From contig DATAVA010000035.1 of NCBI GenBank assembly GCA_036267975.1, forward strand, positions 26,875 to 90,874: a stretch of 64,000 nucleotides of DNA, written 5' to 3'. Under the pieces are notes generated by a model. The model had not been told where the DNA came from and did no database searches. It saw only the letters and a program-made list of their open reading frames with translations. The DNA is from DAIDKA01 sp036267975 (GTDB taxonomy: Bacteria > Pseudomonadota > Gammaproteobacteria > Steroidobacterales > Steroidobacteraceae). Within the stretch, counting starts at the first letter, position 1. The number at the start of each line of letters is the position of its first letter. A program made the translations under genes and the position numbers. Positions 1 through 8,107 of the stretch are shown one piece after another.

Positions 1-384
1 ACGGACGCCACCGCCGGTTGGGGCGACCTGGGTACCAACAACGAGCCGTGGGCCGATCAGTCGCTGTTTTCGCCCGCCTATGCCGCCGCCCCCCAGCTGC
101 CCTTGTTCAAGATCGTCTGCAACCACGATGCGCGCCCGCACCCTTTTCTGGGACGCATCATCTATACGCACGATCCGGGACGGGCCCTGATCTCGGGCAA
201 ATGTTACGACGTGGGCTCGGTCGTCATGGGGCAGCTGCGCGGGCTTGCGGCACGCGCCCCCTACTTCGCCAACGGCTCAGCGGAGGACTTGCGTGCGGTG
301 GTGGATTTTTACGATCGGCGCTTCAACATGGGGCTGTCTGAACAAGAGCGGCTCGACTTGGTCAATTTCTTAAGCGTGCTGTAA
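1..384 (+). CDS. C-terminal part of a diheme cytochrome c peroxidase-like protein (5' end outside window)
   Basis: The frame is open from base 1, so only the last 127 residues are present. The tail has the typical end of periplasmic diheme cytochrome c / MauG-like proteins: a DPGRALI segment, then LRGLAARAPYFANGSA, then a region ending in DLVNFL. The CXXCH haem motifs must lie upstream because none is visible here. Family members are exported electron-transfer or peroxidase proteins. The next gene starts 12 bases downstream, suggesting one operon. The assignment rests on the tail only. Confidence 0.7.
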   Translation, partial: TDATAGWGDLGTNNEPWADQSLFSPAYAAAPQLPLFKIVCNHDARPHPFLGRIIYTHDPGRALISGKCYDVGSVVMGQLRGLAARAPYFANGSAEDLRAVVDFYDRRFNMGLSEQERLDLVNFLSVL

Positions 385-396
385 GCACCGCCTGCC

Positions 397-1254
397 ATGC
401 ATAGGGTCACACTCCATTTTGCGCAGCTGTTCTTCAGCATCGGCCTCGTCACCGGCGCCTGCGCCGGCGTGCCGCCCCAAGAACGTCGCAACTTCGTGGC
501 CTGCCCCATCGTGCAGGACACCGACTCGGTACCGTGCTGGCTGGCTGAATATCAAGGCGAGCTGTACTTTCTGGGCATTCAGACCGACGCGGGCGGCTGG
601 TCGCCGCCATGGCTCAATCATCAGGTGCTGGTGGAAGGCAAGCTGGCCGGCGGCCCGCGCATCTGCGGCGGCATTCCCCTGACGTCTGAGTATCCGAGCG
701 CGCCCCTGCCCTCCGGAACCGCCGACGGGAAAGCGCTGCCCAATCCCCCGGTGATCTCCGTCATGCGCGAGCTGGATCCCAGCTGCAACACGCTCCTGCC
801 GGCCGACCCGCGCTACCACATCGAAGGCCGGCGCGGGCCCGGCCCCAATACCGCCGCCTCGGCCTTGCGCAAGTTTCCGCCCCCGCCCGCCATGCCGGTC
901 GTGGCGCCCCCCTATCAACCGCAGACCTTCACGTTGACCTATGAGTTCGATTCCGAGCTCGCCACCCGCACCATCAATGAGGCCTTGAAGGCCTTTCAAT
1001 ATGCGCAGGCCGTGCACGCCAAGAAAATTCTAATCCGCGGATATCGCGCGGCAACCCTGCTGTCGGATGGGGCCCTGGCGCGCGAGATTCCGCAGATCGG
1101 ACGACTGCGGGCGCAGGAGCTGGCGCGGACCTTGCGCAGATTGGGGCTGCCGCAGACGGTCGCCGTGGTGCCCTCATGGAGTGATAAGACCGAGGCCGCC
1201 GATGGCCTCACGGATCCTGATCGCCGCAAGGCCGAACTGATCGTCGAACCCTGA
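397..1254 (+). CDS. Secreted protein with OmpA-like C-terminal region
   Basis: This 285-residue protein begins with a hydrophobic signal-like segment (about residues 8-24, ending near TGACAG, with a cysteine that could make it a lipoprotein). The middle, rich in Pro and Cys, is not recognised. The last 100 residues resemble an OmpA peptidoglycan-binding fold: a YEFDSELA strand, an alternating helix, an IRGYRAA strand in place of the usual GHTD, an RLRAQELARTLRRLGL helix, and DRRKAELIVEP, which matches the family's closing NRRVEI strand. It is probably periplasmic and possibly cell-wall attached. It follows the cytochrome gene closely. Function unknown. Confidence 0.6.
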   Translation: MHRVTLHFAQLFFSIGLVTGACAGVPPQERRNFVACPIVQDTDSVPCWLAEYQGELYFLGIQTDAGGWSPPWLNHQVLVEGKLAGGPRICGGIPLTSEYPSAPLPSGTADGKALPNPPVISVMRELDPSCNTLLPADPRYHIEGRRGPGPNTAASALRKFPPPPAMPVVAPPYQPQTFTLTYEFDSELATRTINEALKAFQYAQAVHAKKILIRGYRAATLLSDGALAREIPQIGRLRAQELARTLRRLGLPQTVAVVPSWSDKTEAADGLTDPDRRKAELIVEP

Positions 1255-1322
1255 GGGCACGCGGCTCTCGATGCGCGCACGCAATCTAAAGGGTGCGCTG
1301 AAGCGAAGGGGCGGAATCTAAG

Positions 1323-1727
1323 ATGCTGTCACGAAATCTTGCGAGCGCGTTGCTGTGGGTCCCCCTCGTGGCGCTCGCCCATCACTCCTTTGCGATGTTT
1401 GACATGAGCAAGGACACCACGCTTCAGGGCACCGTCGTGCAATTCCAGTGGCAGAGCCCGCATTCCTGGCTCGACATCAGGGTGAAGGAGGATCGCGGGG
1501 CGACCCATCGCTGGGGCCTGGAAATGGGGGCGCCCAGTGCGCTGTATCGGCGCGGCTGGCGCCAAGCGTCCCTCAAGCCCGGCGACAAGGTCACCGCCGT
1601 GATGCATCCGCTGCGCGATGGCCGTCGCGGCGGCAGCCTGGTGTCGGTGACCTTGCCGGATGGCGCGCAGCTTTTCGGCAGCGGCGGCAGCGCCGAGCCC
1701 GCAGCGCCGCCTGGGGCCCGGCCATGA
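1323..1727 (+). CDS. DUF6152 family secreted protein
   Basis: A 134-residue protein with a short signal peptide followed immediately by AHHSFAMFD, the hallmark start of mature DUF6152 proteins, then a GTVVQFQWQSPHSWLDI strand pattern and a DKVTAVMHPLRDGRRGG loop. The fold is probably a small beta-barrel, and the function is unknown. Its stop overlaps the next start as ATGA, so the two are translationally coupled. A second DUF6152 gene with the same kind of partner, in reversed order, lies near 32.8 kb. Confidence 0.8.
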   Translation: MLSRNLASALLWVPLVALAHHSFAMFDMSKDTTLQGTVVQFQWQSPHSWLDIRVKEDRGATHRWGLEMGAPSALYRRGWRQASLKPGDKVTAVMHPLRDGRRGGSLVSVTLPDGAQLFGSGGSAEPAAPPGARP

Positions 1728-2500
1728 GCCGCGTGGGCCTGCGCGCACTCATGCTCGTCGCCGCGGTGCTCGCCTTGGGTGCAACGGTGAGCCGCGCCGC
1801 GGGGCTGCCCGACTGGGCCGGCGTGTGGCAGGTCAAAGGTTCGATGGCGCTGCTCTCGCGCGACAACGGCCGCATGTTCGTACCCGGTACCCGCGATGAT
1901 CCGCCATTCATACCCCGTTACGAGCACCGCTACCAGGCCGATCTGCTGCGCGCCGAGCGCCAAGGCGATCCGCGCGCCAAGGACAGCCTCACCGACACCA
2001 ATACCCTGCACTGCTTTGCCGGCATGCCCCGCTTGATCGCCACCCCGTTCCGGTACGAGTTCATCGTGACGCCGAAGCAAACCTGGATCCTCATCGACAA
2101 GGCCGTTCGCCACATCTTCACCGATGGCCGCCCATGGCCGGCGGCCGATGCGCGCTGGCCATTGATGCTCGGGCGCTCACGGGGTCATTGGGAGGGGGAC
2201 ACGCTGGTCATCGAGACCGTCGATATGCGCACCGATATGTGGGCCGATACCACGCCCCTGACCCTCTCCGCGCACGCGAGCGTGATGGAACGCATCCGCA
2301 AAATCGACCCGAACACACTGGAGGATGAGGTCACGATTCACGACCCGGACAAATTCACGCGCGAGTGGCAATTCACCCGCCAGTACGTACGCGCAGACGC
2401 CCACGAGTGGCCCGACGATCCGGAACTGTGCGGTGGACCGGATGATCGCAACCCGGTCATCAACGGTCATGTCACCGTGCAGTTGCCGGACGTCCATTGA
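1724..2500 (+). CDS. Uncharacterised secreted protein that pairs with DUF6152
   Basis: The ATG at 1724 is chosen over upstream in-frame starts because it overlaps the DUF6152 stop and begins a clean signal peptide (about 25 residues, ending ATVSRAAG). The 258-residue product starts its mature part with LPDWAGVWQ and has a SRGHWEGDTLVIETVDM motif, an ERIRKID segment and a late EWPDDPELCGGPDD stretch. This family is common beside DUF6152 in environmental proteobacteria but has no assigned role. A paralogue lies at 31978. Confidence 0.7.
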   Translation: MSRVGLRALMLVAAVLALGATVSRAAGLPDWAGVWQVKGSMALLSRDNGRMFVPGTRDDPPFIPRYEHRYQADLLRAERQGDPRAKDSLTDTNTLHCFAGMPRLIATPFRYEFIVTPKQTWILIDKAVRHIFTDGRPWPAADARWPLMLGRSRGHWEGDTLVIETVDMRTDMWADTTPLTLSAHASVMERIRKIDPNTLEDEVTIHDPDKFTREWQFTRQYVRADAHEWPDDPELCGGPDDRNPVINGHVTVQLPDVH

Positions 2501-2517
2501 GTCGCCGCGCGAGCGCC

Positions 2518-3777
2518 ATGCAGCCCCACGGTTCCCTGGAACGCAATGTGCGCTGGCGCCTGGTCGCGCCCCTGACCGTATTGCTGCTGCTGAGCTCGCT
2601 GGATCGGGTCAACATCAGCTTCGCCGCCCTGGGCATGAACCAGGCGCTGGGACTGACGCCTTCGCAATACGGCTTTGGCGCAGGCGTGCTGTTCGTCGGC
2701 TTTTTGCTCGGCCAGTATCCGAGCGTCATGCTGCTGCAGCGCATCGGGATGCGCCGCTGGATCAGCAGCTGCGCGGTGTTGTGGGCGCTGGCTGCGGCAG
2801 GCACCACCCTTGTGCACTCACCGCTGCAGTTCTATGCCCTGCGCATCCTGCTGGGCGTGGCTGAAGGCGGACTCGCCCCCGGCATCGTGCTGTACTTGAG
2901 CCAATTCACCACTGAGGCGGACCGAGCCCGAACCTTCGGCATTCCCATGATCGCCATTCCCCTGTCGGTGGCGCTGGGCAGCCCGCTGTCCGGTGGGCTG
3001 ATGTCCATGGTGGCCCCGATTCATCTGGCCCCGTGGCGCTGGCTGCTGATTGCCGAAGCCGTCCCGGCTTTGCTGTTGGGTATCGCCGCGCGCGGCTATT
3101 TTCCCGATCATGCGACAGAGGCCCGCTGGCTCTCCGCCCAGGATGTGGAATTTCTGCAGCTTCAGGCGGCCGCGCAGCTGCGCGGTCGGACCCGCAATGA
3201 TTGGAGCGTACTGCGTGAGCCTTTGGTGTGGCTCGCCTCGCTCGTGTGGTTCTGTTTGCTGTGCGGCTCCTACGGCATCATCTTCTGGCTACCGCAGATG
3301 GTGAAGGCACTCACCGGCCACTCCCCGCTTGCGATCGGCTGGATCAATGCGCTGCCGTGGCTCGCAGCGGCGATCGGCACGTACGTCAATGCCGTGCATT
3401 CGGATCGCACCGCCGAGCGCTTCTGGCACGTGGCCGCACCCGCGCTGCTGGCGGCCGCGGCCGCGGTGGCCGCCTGGCAGCTGGACGGCGGCCCCGCCGG
3501 ACTGGCTGCGTTGGTCGCATTGGGCCTGGGCCTGGGGGCCGCACAAGGGGCATTCTGGTCCATCCCCACGCGCCTGCTGACCCGCTCGAGCCTGGCGGTC
3601 GCGGCCGTCATGATCAACCTGGTGGGCAGCGCCGGCGGGCTGGTCATGCCCCACCTCATCGGCTATGGAATCGAGCTCGGCGGCGGCCCGGGCAGCGCCT
3701 CCTTGCTCATCGCTGCCGCCCTCGCCGCGGCCGCCGTCCTCACGTTGCTGATTCGCGCCCGCGGCGCGCACGCCTGA
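2518..3777 (+). CDS. MFS transporter (anion:cation symporter type)
   Basis: A 12-helix major facilitator of about 419 residues. The first helix carries LSSLDRVNISFAALGMN, the second GFLLGQYPSVMLLQRIG, and a GVAEGGLAPGIVLYLSQF helix follows; these are typical of the phthalate/tartrate/glucarate permease branch (ACS family). It likely imports an organic acid into the cytoplasm by proton symport. A TTG at 2497 overlaps the previous stop and would add seven residues; neither start has a strong ribosome site. It converges on the LacI regulator gene, whose stop is only a few bases away. Confidence 0.8.
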   Translation: MQPHGSLERNVRWRLVAPLTVLLLLSSLDRVNISFAALGMNQALGLTPSQYGFGAGVLFVGFLLGQYPSVMLLQRIGMRRWISSCAVLWALAAAGTTLVHSPLQFYALRILLGVAEGGLAPGIVLYLSQFTTEADRARTFGIPMIAIPLSVALGSPLSGGLMSMVAPIHLAPWRWLLIAEAVPALLLGIAARGYFPDHATEARWLSAQDVEFLQLQAAAQLRGRTRNDWSVLREPLVWLASLVWFCLLCGSYGIIFWLPQMVKALTGHSPLAIGWINALPWLAAAIGTYVNAVHSDRTAERFWHVAAPALLAAAAAVAAWQLDGGPAGLAALVALGLGLGAAQGAFWSIPTRLLTRSSLAVAAVMINLVGSAGGLVMPHLIGYGIELGGGPGSASLLIAAALAAAAVLTLLIRARGAHA

Positions 3778-3781
3778 GCGC

Positions 3782-4813
3782 TCAGGCGGTATCGCGGGCG
3801 AGGATTTCGAAACCAATGTCGATGCGCCGCGCGGGGGGCTCAAGCCCGCGCGTGCGCAGGATCAGCGCCTCGGCGGCGCGGCGGCCAATCTGCGCGCCAT
3901 CGATGCGCACCGAGGTCAGCGCCGGCACGGCCAGGGCCGAGGAGTCACTGGCCCCGAAGCCGATGACGGCCAGATTCTGCGGAACTTTGAGCCCCCGCGC
4001 CGTGGCCTCGCTGAGCACCGCCCAAGCCAAGCGATCCGAACTGCACAGCACCACATCCGCACGGCCGCCGCTCTTGAGAAACGCCCGCAGGCGTGCACGT
4101 CCGTCGATCGCAAAAGGCGTCACGGCCGCGATATCGCAGATCGGCTCGGGCAGATGCTGCTCGCGCCAGCGCTCGAGAAAACCTTCCATCCGGGCCCTCC
4201 CGCGCGCCAGATCGTGCGTCATGATCAGCGGGCGCCGATAGCCTTGCTTCACCACAAAATCCGCCAGCGCTCGGCCCGCCTGCCGATGCGAGAACCCAAT
4301 CGCAAGATCCACCGGCGTGCGCGGCAGATCCCACGTCTCGATGACGGTGACGCGGGCGGCACGCAAATGGCGCCGCACGAGCGGATCGGTCGGCGCACCG
4401 GTCAGAATCAGGGCATCGGGGCGATGCGACAGCAGTGAGATCACCGCCCGGCTCATGCCCTCCGGCTCATATCCGGTCAGTCCCAGCACCACTTGGTAGC
4501 CCGCCGCAGACAAGGCCAGCGACATCGACTCGATGGTTTCATTGAACAGCGAGGTCGCAATGCTCGGCACCAGGGCGGCGACCAGCCGGCTACGCTTGGA
4601 GGCCAGCCCGCCTGCCAGCAGGTTGGGCACATAGCCGGTCTTGGCGATCGCCAGCCTCACCCGCTCGCGCGTGTGCGCCGTTACCTGCTCGGCATTGTTG
4701 AGGGTGCGCGAAATGGTGGCGGTGGAGACCCCGGCGACGCGCGCGACATCCTCGAGCGTGGGTGCGCGCGCGGCGGCCGAGTGTGCTGACTTGCGAACGT
4801 GCCGGCGGCGCAT
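3782..4813 (-). CDS. LacI-family transcriptional regulator
   Basis: A 343-residue protein with an N-terminal LacI helix-turn-helix at about residues 16-40 (TLEDVARVAGVSTATISRTLNN) and hinge region (GYVPNLLAGGLASKRS), followed by a periplasmic-binding-protein-like sensor domain with SLFNETIESMSLALSAAGYQ. It resembles GntR-type (gluconate) repressors. It lies 29 bases downstream of the P450 gene and is co-oriented, so it is probably in the same transcript. A LacI-type palindrome sits upstream of the P450 start at 6092-6105, which suggests autoregulation. Confidence 0.9.
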   Translation of the reverse strand: MRRRHVRKSAHSAAARAPTLEDVARVAGVSTATISRTLNNAEQVTAHTRERVRLAIAKTGYVPNLLAGGLASKRSRLVAALVPSIATSLFNETIESMSLALSAAGYQVVLGLTGYEPEGMSRAVISLLSHRPDALILTGAPTDPLVRRHLRAARVTVIETWDLPRTPVDLAIGFSHRQAGRALADFVVKQGYRRPLIMTHDLARGRARMEGFLERWREQHLPEPICDIAAVTPFAIDGRARLRAFLKSGGRADVVLCSSDRLAWAVLSEATARGLKVPQNLAVIGFGASDSSALAVPALTSVRIDGAQIGRRAAEALILRTRGLEPPARRIDIGFEILARDTA

Positions 4814-4842
4814 GCGAACCCCAAACCCAACCGATTGCGATT

Positions 4843-6036
4843 CTACCCTTTCGTAAAGCGCATGCGCACCGACAGCACCCCCAGTTCCGGCATGCGCGTG
4901 CGCGTGATCGGACCGTAGGTCTCAAAGCCGCGCGTGCGGCCGAGCAGTTCCTCGAGTGCGACTTTCAACTCCAGGCGCGCCAGGGCCGCGCCGGGACAGT
5001 GATGCGGGCCGCGCCCGAAGGCCAAGCTCTGCGCGATGTTGGGCCGATGAAGCACGAACTGATCCGGATTCTCAAACACCGCTTCATCGCGATTGGCGGA
5101 GGCGTAGTTGAGCGCAATGGGTTCGCCCTGCCCGATCGGACAGCCGCGCACTTCGATATCGCGGTTCGCCGTGCGCGCAAAGCCGCGATACGGCGTGTAG
5201 AGCCGCAAAAACTCCTCCACGGCGGCCGCAATCAACTGTCGGTTGCCCCTCAGTAGCTGCTGCAGCGCCGGATCTGCGCTCAAGTGCACGCTGATCGAGC
5301 CGATCAGCACCGTGGGTGCAATGATGCCCACCACCAGCACCTGCCGCACGCACCCGACAATGAGTTCATCGGGCAAGGCTTGACCCTCATGACGCGCGGC
5401 CAGCAACGCCGAAGTGGGATCGATGTCAGGATCCAACGGAGTGTGCTTGCGCAATGCAATCAGCTCACGCGCCATCTCATACAACGCCAGGCTCGTCTGC
5501 CGCACCACGCTGTCGAGATTGGACTGCACGGCCACATTGAACGCGCGCCCCGCCTGCCGCAGCGGCGCGGCCAGCTCAGGCGGAATGCGCATCCATTCGG
5601 CGAACACATTCACCGGTAGACGGCTGGAGAAATCCTCGCAGATGTCGCACTCGCCCGCCTCCAGCAGCGGCGCGAGCAGCTCCCCGCACAGTCGGCGTAT
5701 GGTGGGCTCAAGCACCGCCACGCGCCGCTCCGCGAGCAGCGGATTGAGGGCCGAGCGAAACGGCGTATGGGCCGGCGGATCCAGATGCAGCGGGGGACGG
5801 CGCCCGGTGAAAGCCACTTTGGGCACCACGTTCTGCACCGAATTGATGAAGGTTCGATACTCCGTCGCGGCCCGCGCGACATCCTCGTGCTTCAGCAAAC
5901 TCCAAAATCCGCCCCAGGCATCGCTCCAAGCGACCGGACGCTGCGCGCGCAGCTGCCGGTACAGGGCGTAAATGCCCTCCTGCGTCTCCTTCGCAAGAGC
6001 GTCGTAGTCCACCGCGCGGGCGGGCGCTGGAATCAT
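4843..6036 (-). CDS. Cytochrome P450
   Basis: A soluble bacterial P450 of 397 residues. The haem-ligand loop FGRGPHHCPGAALAR is near residues 340-354, with the thiolate Cys at about 347, and the K-helix ExxR (EEFLR) is near 270. It would hydroxylate a small hydrophobic substrate using ferredoxin electrons; no ferredoxin or reductase is encoded nearby. The I-helix reads VVGIIAPTVLIGS, so the usual acid-alcohol pair for oxygen activation is not evident. The gene is followed by the LacI regulator and preceded by a LacI-type operator. Confidence 0.9.
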   Translation of the reverse strand: MIPAPARAVDYDALAKETQEGIYALYRQLRAQRPVAWSDAWGGFWSLLKHEDVARAATEYRTFINSVQNVVPKVAFTGRRPPLHLDPPAHTPFRSALNPLLAERRVAVLEPTIRRLCGELLAPLLEAGECDICEDFSSRLPVNVFAEWMRIPPELAAPLRQAGRAFNVAVQSNLDSVVRQTSLALYEMARELIALRKHTPLDPDIDPTSALLAARHEGQALPDELIVGCVRQVLVVGIIAPTVLIGSISVHLSADPALQQLLRGNRQLIAAAVEEFLRLYTPYRGFARTANRDIEVRGCPIGQGEPIALNYASANRDEAVFENPDQFVLHRPNIAQSLAFGRGPHHCPGAALARLELKVALEELLGRTRGFETYGPITRTRMPELGVLSVRMRFTKG

Positions 6037-6091
6037 GGGGGTATCTGCAGTGGCTCGCGCAACGCGCGGTTCACTTCAATATGGCAAACCA

Positions 6092-6105
6092 TGTAAGCGC
6101 TTGCA
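6092..6105. promoter_or_regulatory. Candidate LacI-family operator upstream of the P450 gene
   Basis: TGTAAGCGCTTGCA is palindromic except for one T/G pair and has the central CG typical of LacI/GalR-family operators. It lies about 55 bases upstream of the P450 ATG. The only LacI-family gene in the window is the second gene of this operon, so it is the obvious binder. This is inference from motif shape and position. Confidence 0.55.
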
Positions 6106-6133
6106 AGCCAGGCGCCGCCCGCGGTACCGCGCT

Positions 6134-6673
6134 TCAGTATTCAACCTCCGGATCCTCCTCGCTGCGCGACTGAACCGCCGGACCGAAAGCGCGCAGCATG
6201 ATTCCCAACCTGTCCCCTTGCGTATCGAGTTCGTTCGCTTCGCGGCTGAGCGCCACGCGCTGCGCGGGGGTGGGAGCAAGCTCCATCCGCACCTGCAGCT
6301 GCTGGATGTTCTCCTGCAGCTGCTGCAGCCGCCCCGTCCAGTACGTCTGCTGCGCCTGTGCCTTCGCCGCGGCCTGGGCCAGCTGTTGGCGCAGGTTTGC
6401 CAGTTCGTGCTCCAGCAGCCGCGCCGGAATCGACTCGGCGCTAAGTCCGGAGTGCGCGGCCTTGGCGCGCTCACCCGCCAGCAACCGATAGATGCGCCCG
6501 ACGCCGCCGCGGCAGTTGAAGCGCTCGACCAAGGCGGCGCGCAGCCGTGCGCCTGACGGGAACCGCCCGGCGCTCGTAAGCTCAGCGATCACACGGCGGA
6601 TCTGTGCATCGGACACTTTCGGCGGATGCATGAGCGCGAGTATATCGGCTAAGCGGAAAGCTTTCCGCTTCAT
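6134..6673 (-). CDS. KfrA-like DNA-binding coiled-coil protein
   Basis: The start at 6673 is chosen because AGGGCGGA sits a few bases upstream; a longer frame to 6727 lacks a ribosome site. The 179-residue product has an N-terminal region (VSDAQIRRVIAELTSAGRFP, then RGGVGRIYRLLAGER) resembling the KfrA_N plasmid DNA-binding domain. A long Gln/Ala/Leu-rich helix (about residues 80-150) likely forms a coiled coil. KfrA proteins organise plasmid DNA, support partition and repress their own promoter. Its place next to parAB and a candidate replication gene fits. A perfect 20-bp palindrome occupies its first codons. Confidence 0.65.
   Translation of the reverse strand: MKRKAFRLADILALMHPPKVSDAQIRRVIAELTSAGRFPSGARLRAALVERFNCRGGVGRIYRLLAGERAKAAHSGLSAESIPARLLEHELANLRQQLAQAAAKAQAQQTYWTGRLQQLQENIQQLQVRMELAPTPAQRVALSREANELDTQGDRLGIMLRAFGPAVQSRSEEDPEVEY
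6651..6670. promoter_or_regulatory. Perfect 20-bp palindrome at the start of the kfrA-like gene
   Basis: The half-site AAGCGGAAAG is followed directly by its exact reverse complement, covering codons 2-8 just after the ATG. KfrA proteins are known to bind operators overlapping their own promoters, so this is a likely autoregulatory site. It contains GGAAAG/CTTTCC, the same half-site words as the twin palindromes at 8053 and 8108 but in the opposite order. Confidence 0.5.
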
Positions 6674-6843
6674 TATTCCGCCCTGATTAACGCATGAAAG
6701 GCATTTGAAATCAGTGCATTGCATCAAACCGGTGGCGTTTTACATCTGTTGGCCGGCTCCGGCGCGAGCATCTTAAAAGGCACATCGGCCGCAGGCCGTG
6801 GTTGTTTCTCCTGATTCATAGCTCCGACAGAAATCCTTATTCG

Positions 6844-7827
6844 TTATGCATGGCGGCAGGTCTCGCGCGCTGCATGCAGGGCTCGTGTCCAGTTGGGTGG
6901 CATGCGATGCGGGCGGGTCCAGGCGCCCTCGCGGATTTTCTTCAGCGCGATGTGCAGCGCATGCAGCGGTGAGAAGCGCTGGAGACTGCCCTCCTCAATC
7001 GACCAGATGACCTGGCGCAGCAGTTCCGCAGCGCCCTCGACCGAGGTGGCAGACTGGATATCGCGCTTCAAGCGCGCGAGCTCGAACGCGGAAAGCTTGC
7101 GCACGGAGGCGGTGCGGGCGGCCGCGGGCGCCGGTTGGATCACCCGCACCGGTTCGACGGCAACGCAGGCGAGGAACTGCAGCACCCTGCCCCGCTCCTG
7201 CGCGCCAAGTGCCGAATCAGGGTCGAATTCCATGTGTCCCCGATGCACTCGCAGCGCTTCCCGGTAGCGGCTTTCTTCGGTCGCGGACATTACCGCGGTG
7301 AGCCGCGCGAGGGCCATTATCCGATCGCGGCCGCGCAAGCCGGCGAAGGGATCGGCGGGTCGGGTCACTTCGCGCACAACCTCCACCGTCACCTCCTCCA
7401 CCGCCGGCGCCCTGCCCGCTTCGGGGGTGAGCCCAATAGCGCGGCGACGGTTGGGATGCCGATCCAGTTCGATCAGCAGTTCCCGGGGCACGCGCACCTC
7501 CGTCACCGCGGTTGCCTGCTGAAACGGGTTGGACGGATCCCGCCCCGGGTCGGTGCGTCTCAGGCACCCGAGTCTGCCGAGCAGCTGGTAGGAGCGCGTC
7601 ACGGTGGAGGGATCCAGGCAGCACTCGCGGGCCACCCGCTTCAGCGGAATCTCCGAGCACCAGTCCCCGCGCTGGTGCCCCTCCTGCCAGTGCAGCCAGA
7701 AGACCCGCTCCGCGGAGGCCGGTATGCCCTGGGACCAAAGCCAGCGCTCCAGCGGCTTCGGCCTGAGGCTGAAATACTTCTCGCGGATCAAGTGGACACG
7801 CGGATCGAACGCAGATCGTGCGGACAT
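6844..7827 (-). CDS. Candidate plasmid replication protein with helix-turn-helix
   Basis: This 327-residue protein is not recognised with certainty. The N-terminal half contains a winged-helix-like segment (ASAERVFWLHWQEGHQ, then LKRVARECCLDPSTVTRSYQLLGRLGCLRR, about residues 37-92) of the type used to bind operator or origin DNA. The rest is charged, with no catalytic motif seen. GAGGGGTAAG precedes the ATG. It lies downstream of parAB and of a 437-bp gap rich in inverted repeats, the position where a replication initiator would be expected. A transcriptional regulator of the partition block is the alternative. Confidence 0.45.
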   Translation of the reverse strand: MSARSAFDPRVHLIREKYFSLRPKPLERWLWSQGIPASAERVFWLHWQEGHQRGDWCSEIPLKRVARECCLDPSTVTRSYQLLGRLGCLRRTDPGRDPSNPFQQATAVTEVRVPRELLIELDRHPNRRRAIGLTPEAGRAPAVEEVTVEVVREVTRPADPFAGLRGRDRIMALARLTAVMSATEESRYREALRVHRGHMEFDPDSALGAQERGRVLQFLACVAVEPVRVIQPAPAAARTASVRKLSAFELARLKRDIQSATSVEGAAELLRQVIWSIEEGSLQRFSPLHALHIALKKIREGAWTRPHRMPPNWTRALHAARETCRHA

Positions 7828-7866
7828 GACTTACCCCTCGCCAGACAGACGATTTTGAAAAGCACG

Positions 7867-7964
7867 ACCGATTCGGCAGGGGCTGGCGCTTGACCCGATG
7901 AGCTCGGGTGACTAACCTTGATTTGCGACTTCTAGGTTAGTTTCGCGGCTTCCAGCGAATCGGT
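7867..7964. repeat. Two overlapping inverted repeats in the leader of the replication-like gene
   Basis: The outer arms are ACCGATTCG at 7867-7875 and CGAATCGGT at 7956-7964. The inner arms are ACTAACCT at 7911-7918 and AGGTTAGT at 7934-7941. Both pairs are perfect but not concentric. They may be operator sites or alternative RNA hairpins upstream of the gene starting at 7827. Confidence 0.5.
7890..7918 (+). promoter_or_regulatory. Possible sigma70 promoter reading away from the replication-like gene
   Basis: TTGACC at 7890-7895 and TAACCT at 7913-7918 are separated by 17 bases. The -35 is good and the -10 weak. Transcription would run to the terminator at 7978-8000 and give an RNA of about 75 nt, antisense to the leader of the gene starting at 7827 if that gene's own promoter lies further right. 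Confidence 0.3.
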
Positions 7965-7977
7965 CCTTGATGGTAGA

Positions 7978-8000
7978 AAGGCCCCTAACGGGGCCTTTTT
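7978..8000 (+). terminator. Rho-independent terminator, plus strand
   Basis: The stem AAGGCCCC / GGGGCCTT with loop TAAC is followed by a run of T (TTTTT). No annotated plus-strand gene ends here, so it would serve a short untranslated transcript. On the other strand the trailing T run is only three bases. Confidence 0.7.
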
Positions 8001-8052
8001 ATTGGCTGCCGTTCATGGCGGTCCTCCTGAGGAGCGTCGGGTGCGGGACGCC

Positions 8053-8076
8053 GAAACTTTCCTGCAGGAAAGTTTC
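8053..8076. promoter_or_regulatory. Perfect 24-bp palindrome, candidate parS site 1
   Basis: The half-site GAAACTTTCCTG is followed by its exact reverse complement. It lies downstream of parB, and the core 22 bp is repeated 54 bp to the right. Palindromes of this size beside parAB are typical centromere (parS) sites bound by ParB. Confidence 0.6.
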
Positions 8077-8107
8077 TGGCAATGCCGGGTTCGAAGGCCC
8101 GGTACCA

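Noticed and set aside
397..1280. Several long minus-strand open frames opposite the OmpA-like and DUF6152 genes
   Set aside because: High-GC shadow frames, Arg/Gly/His-rich, without ribosome sites or recognisable motifs.
6728..6843. Weak hairpin (CGGCC/GGCCG) behind the replication-like gene as a terminator
   Set aside because: The stem is only five pairs and the T run is nine bases away, so support is too weak.
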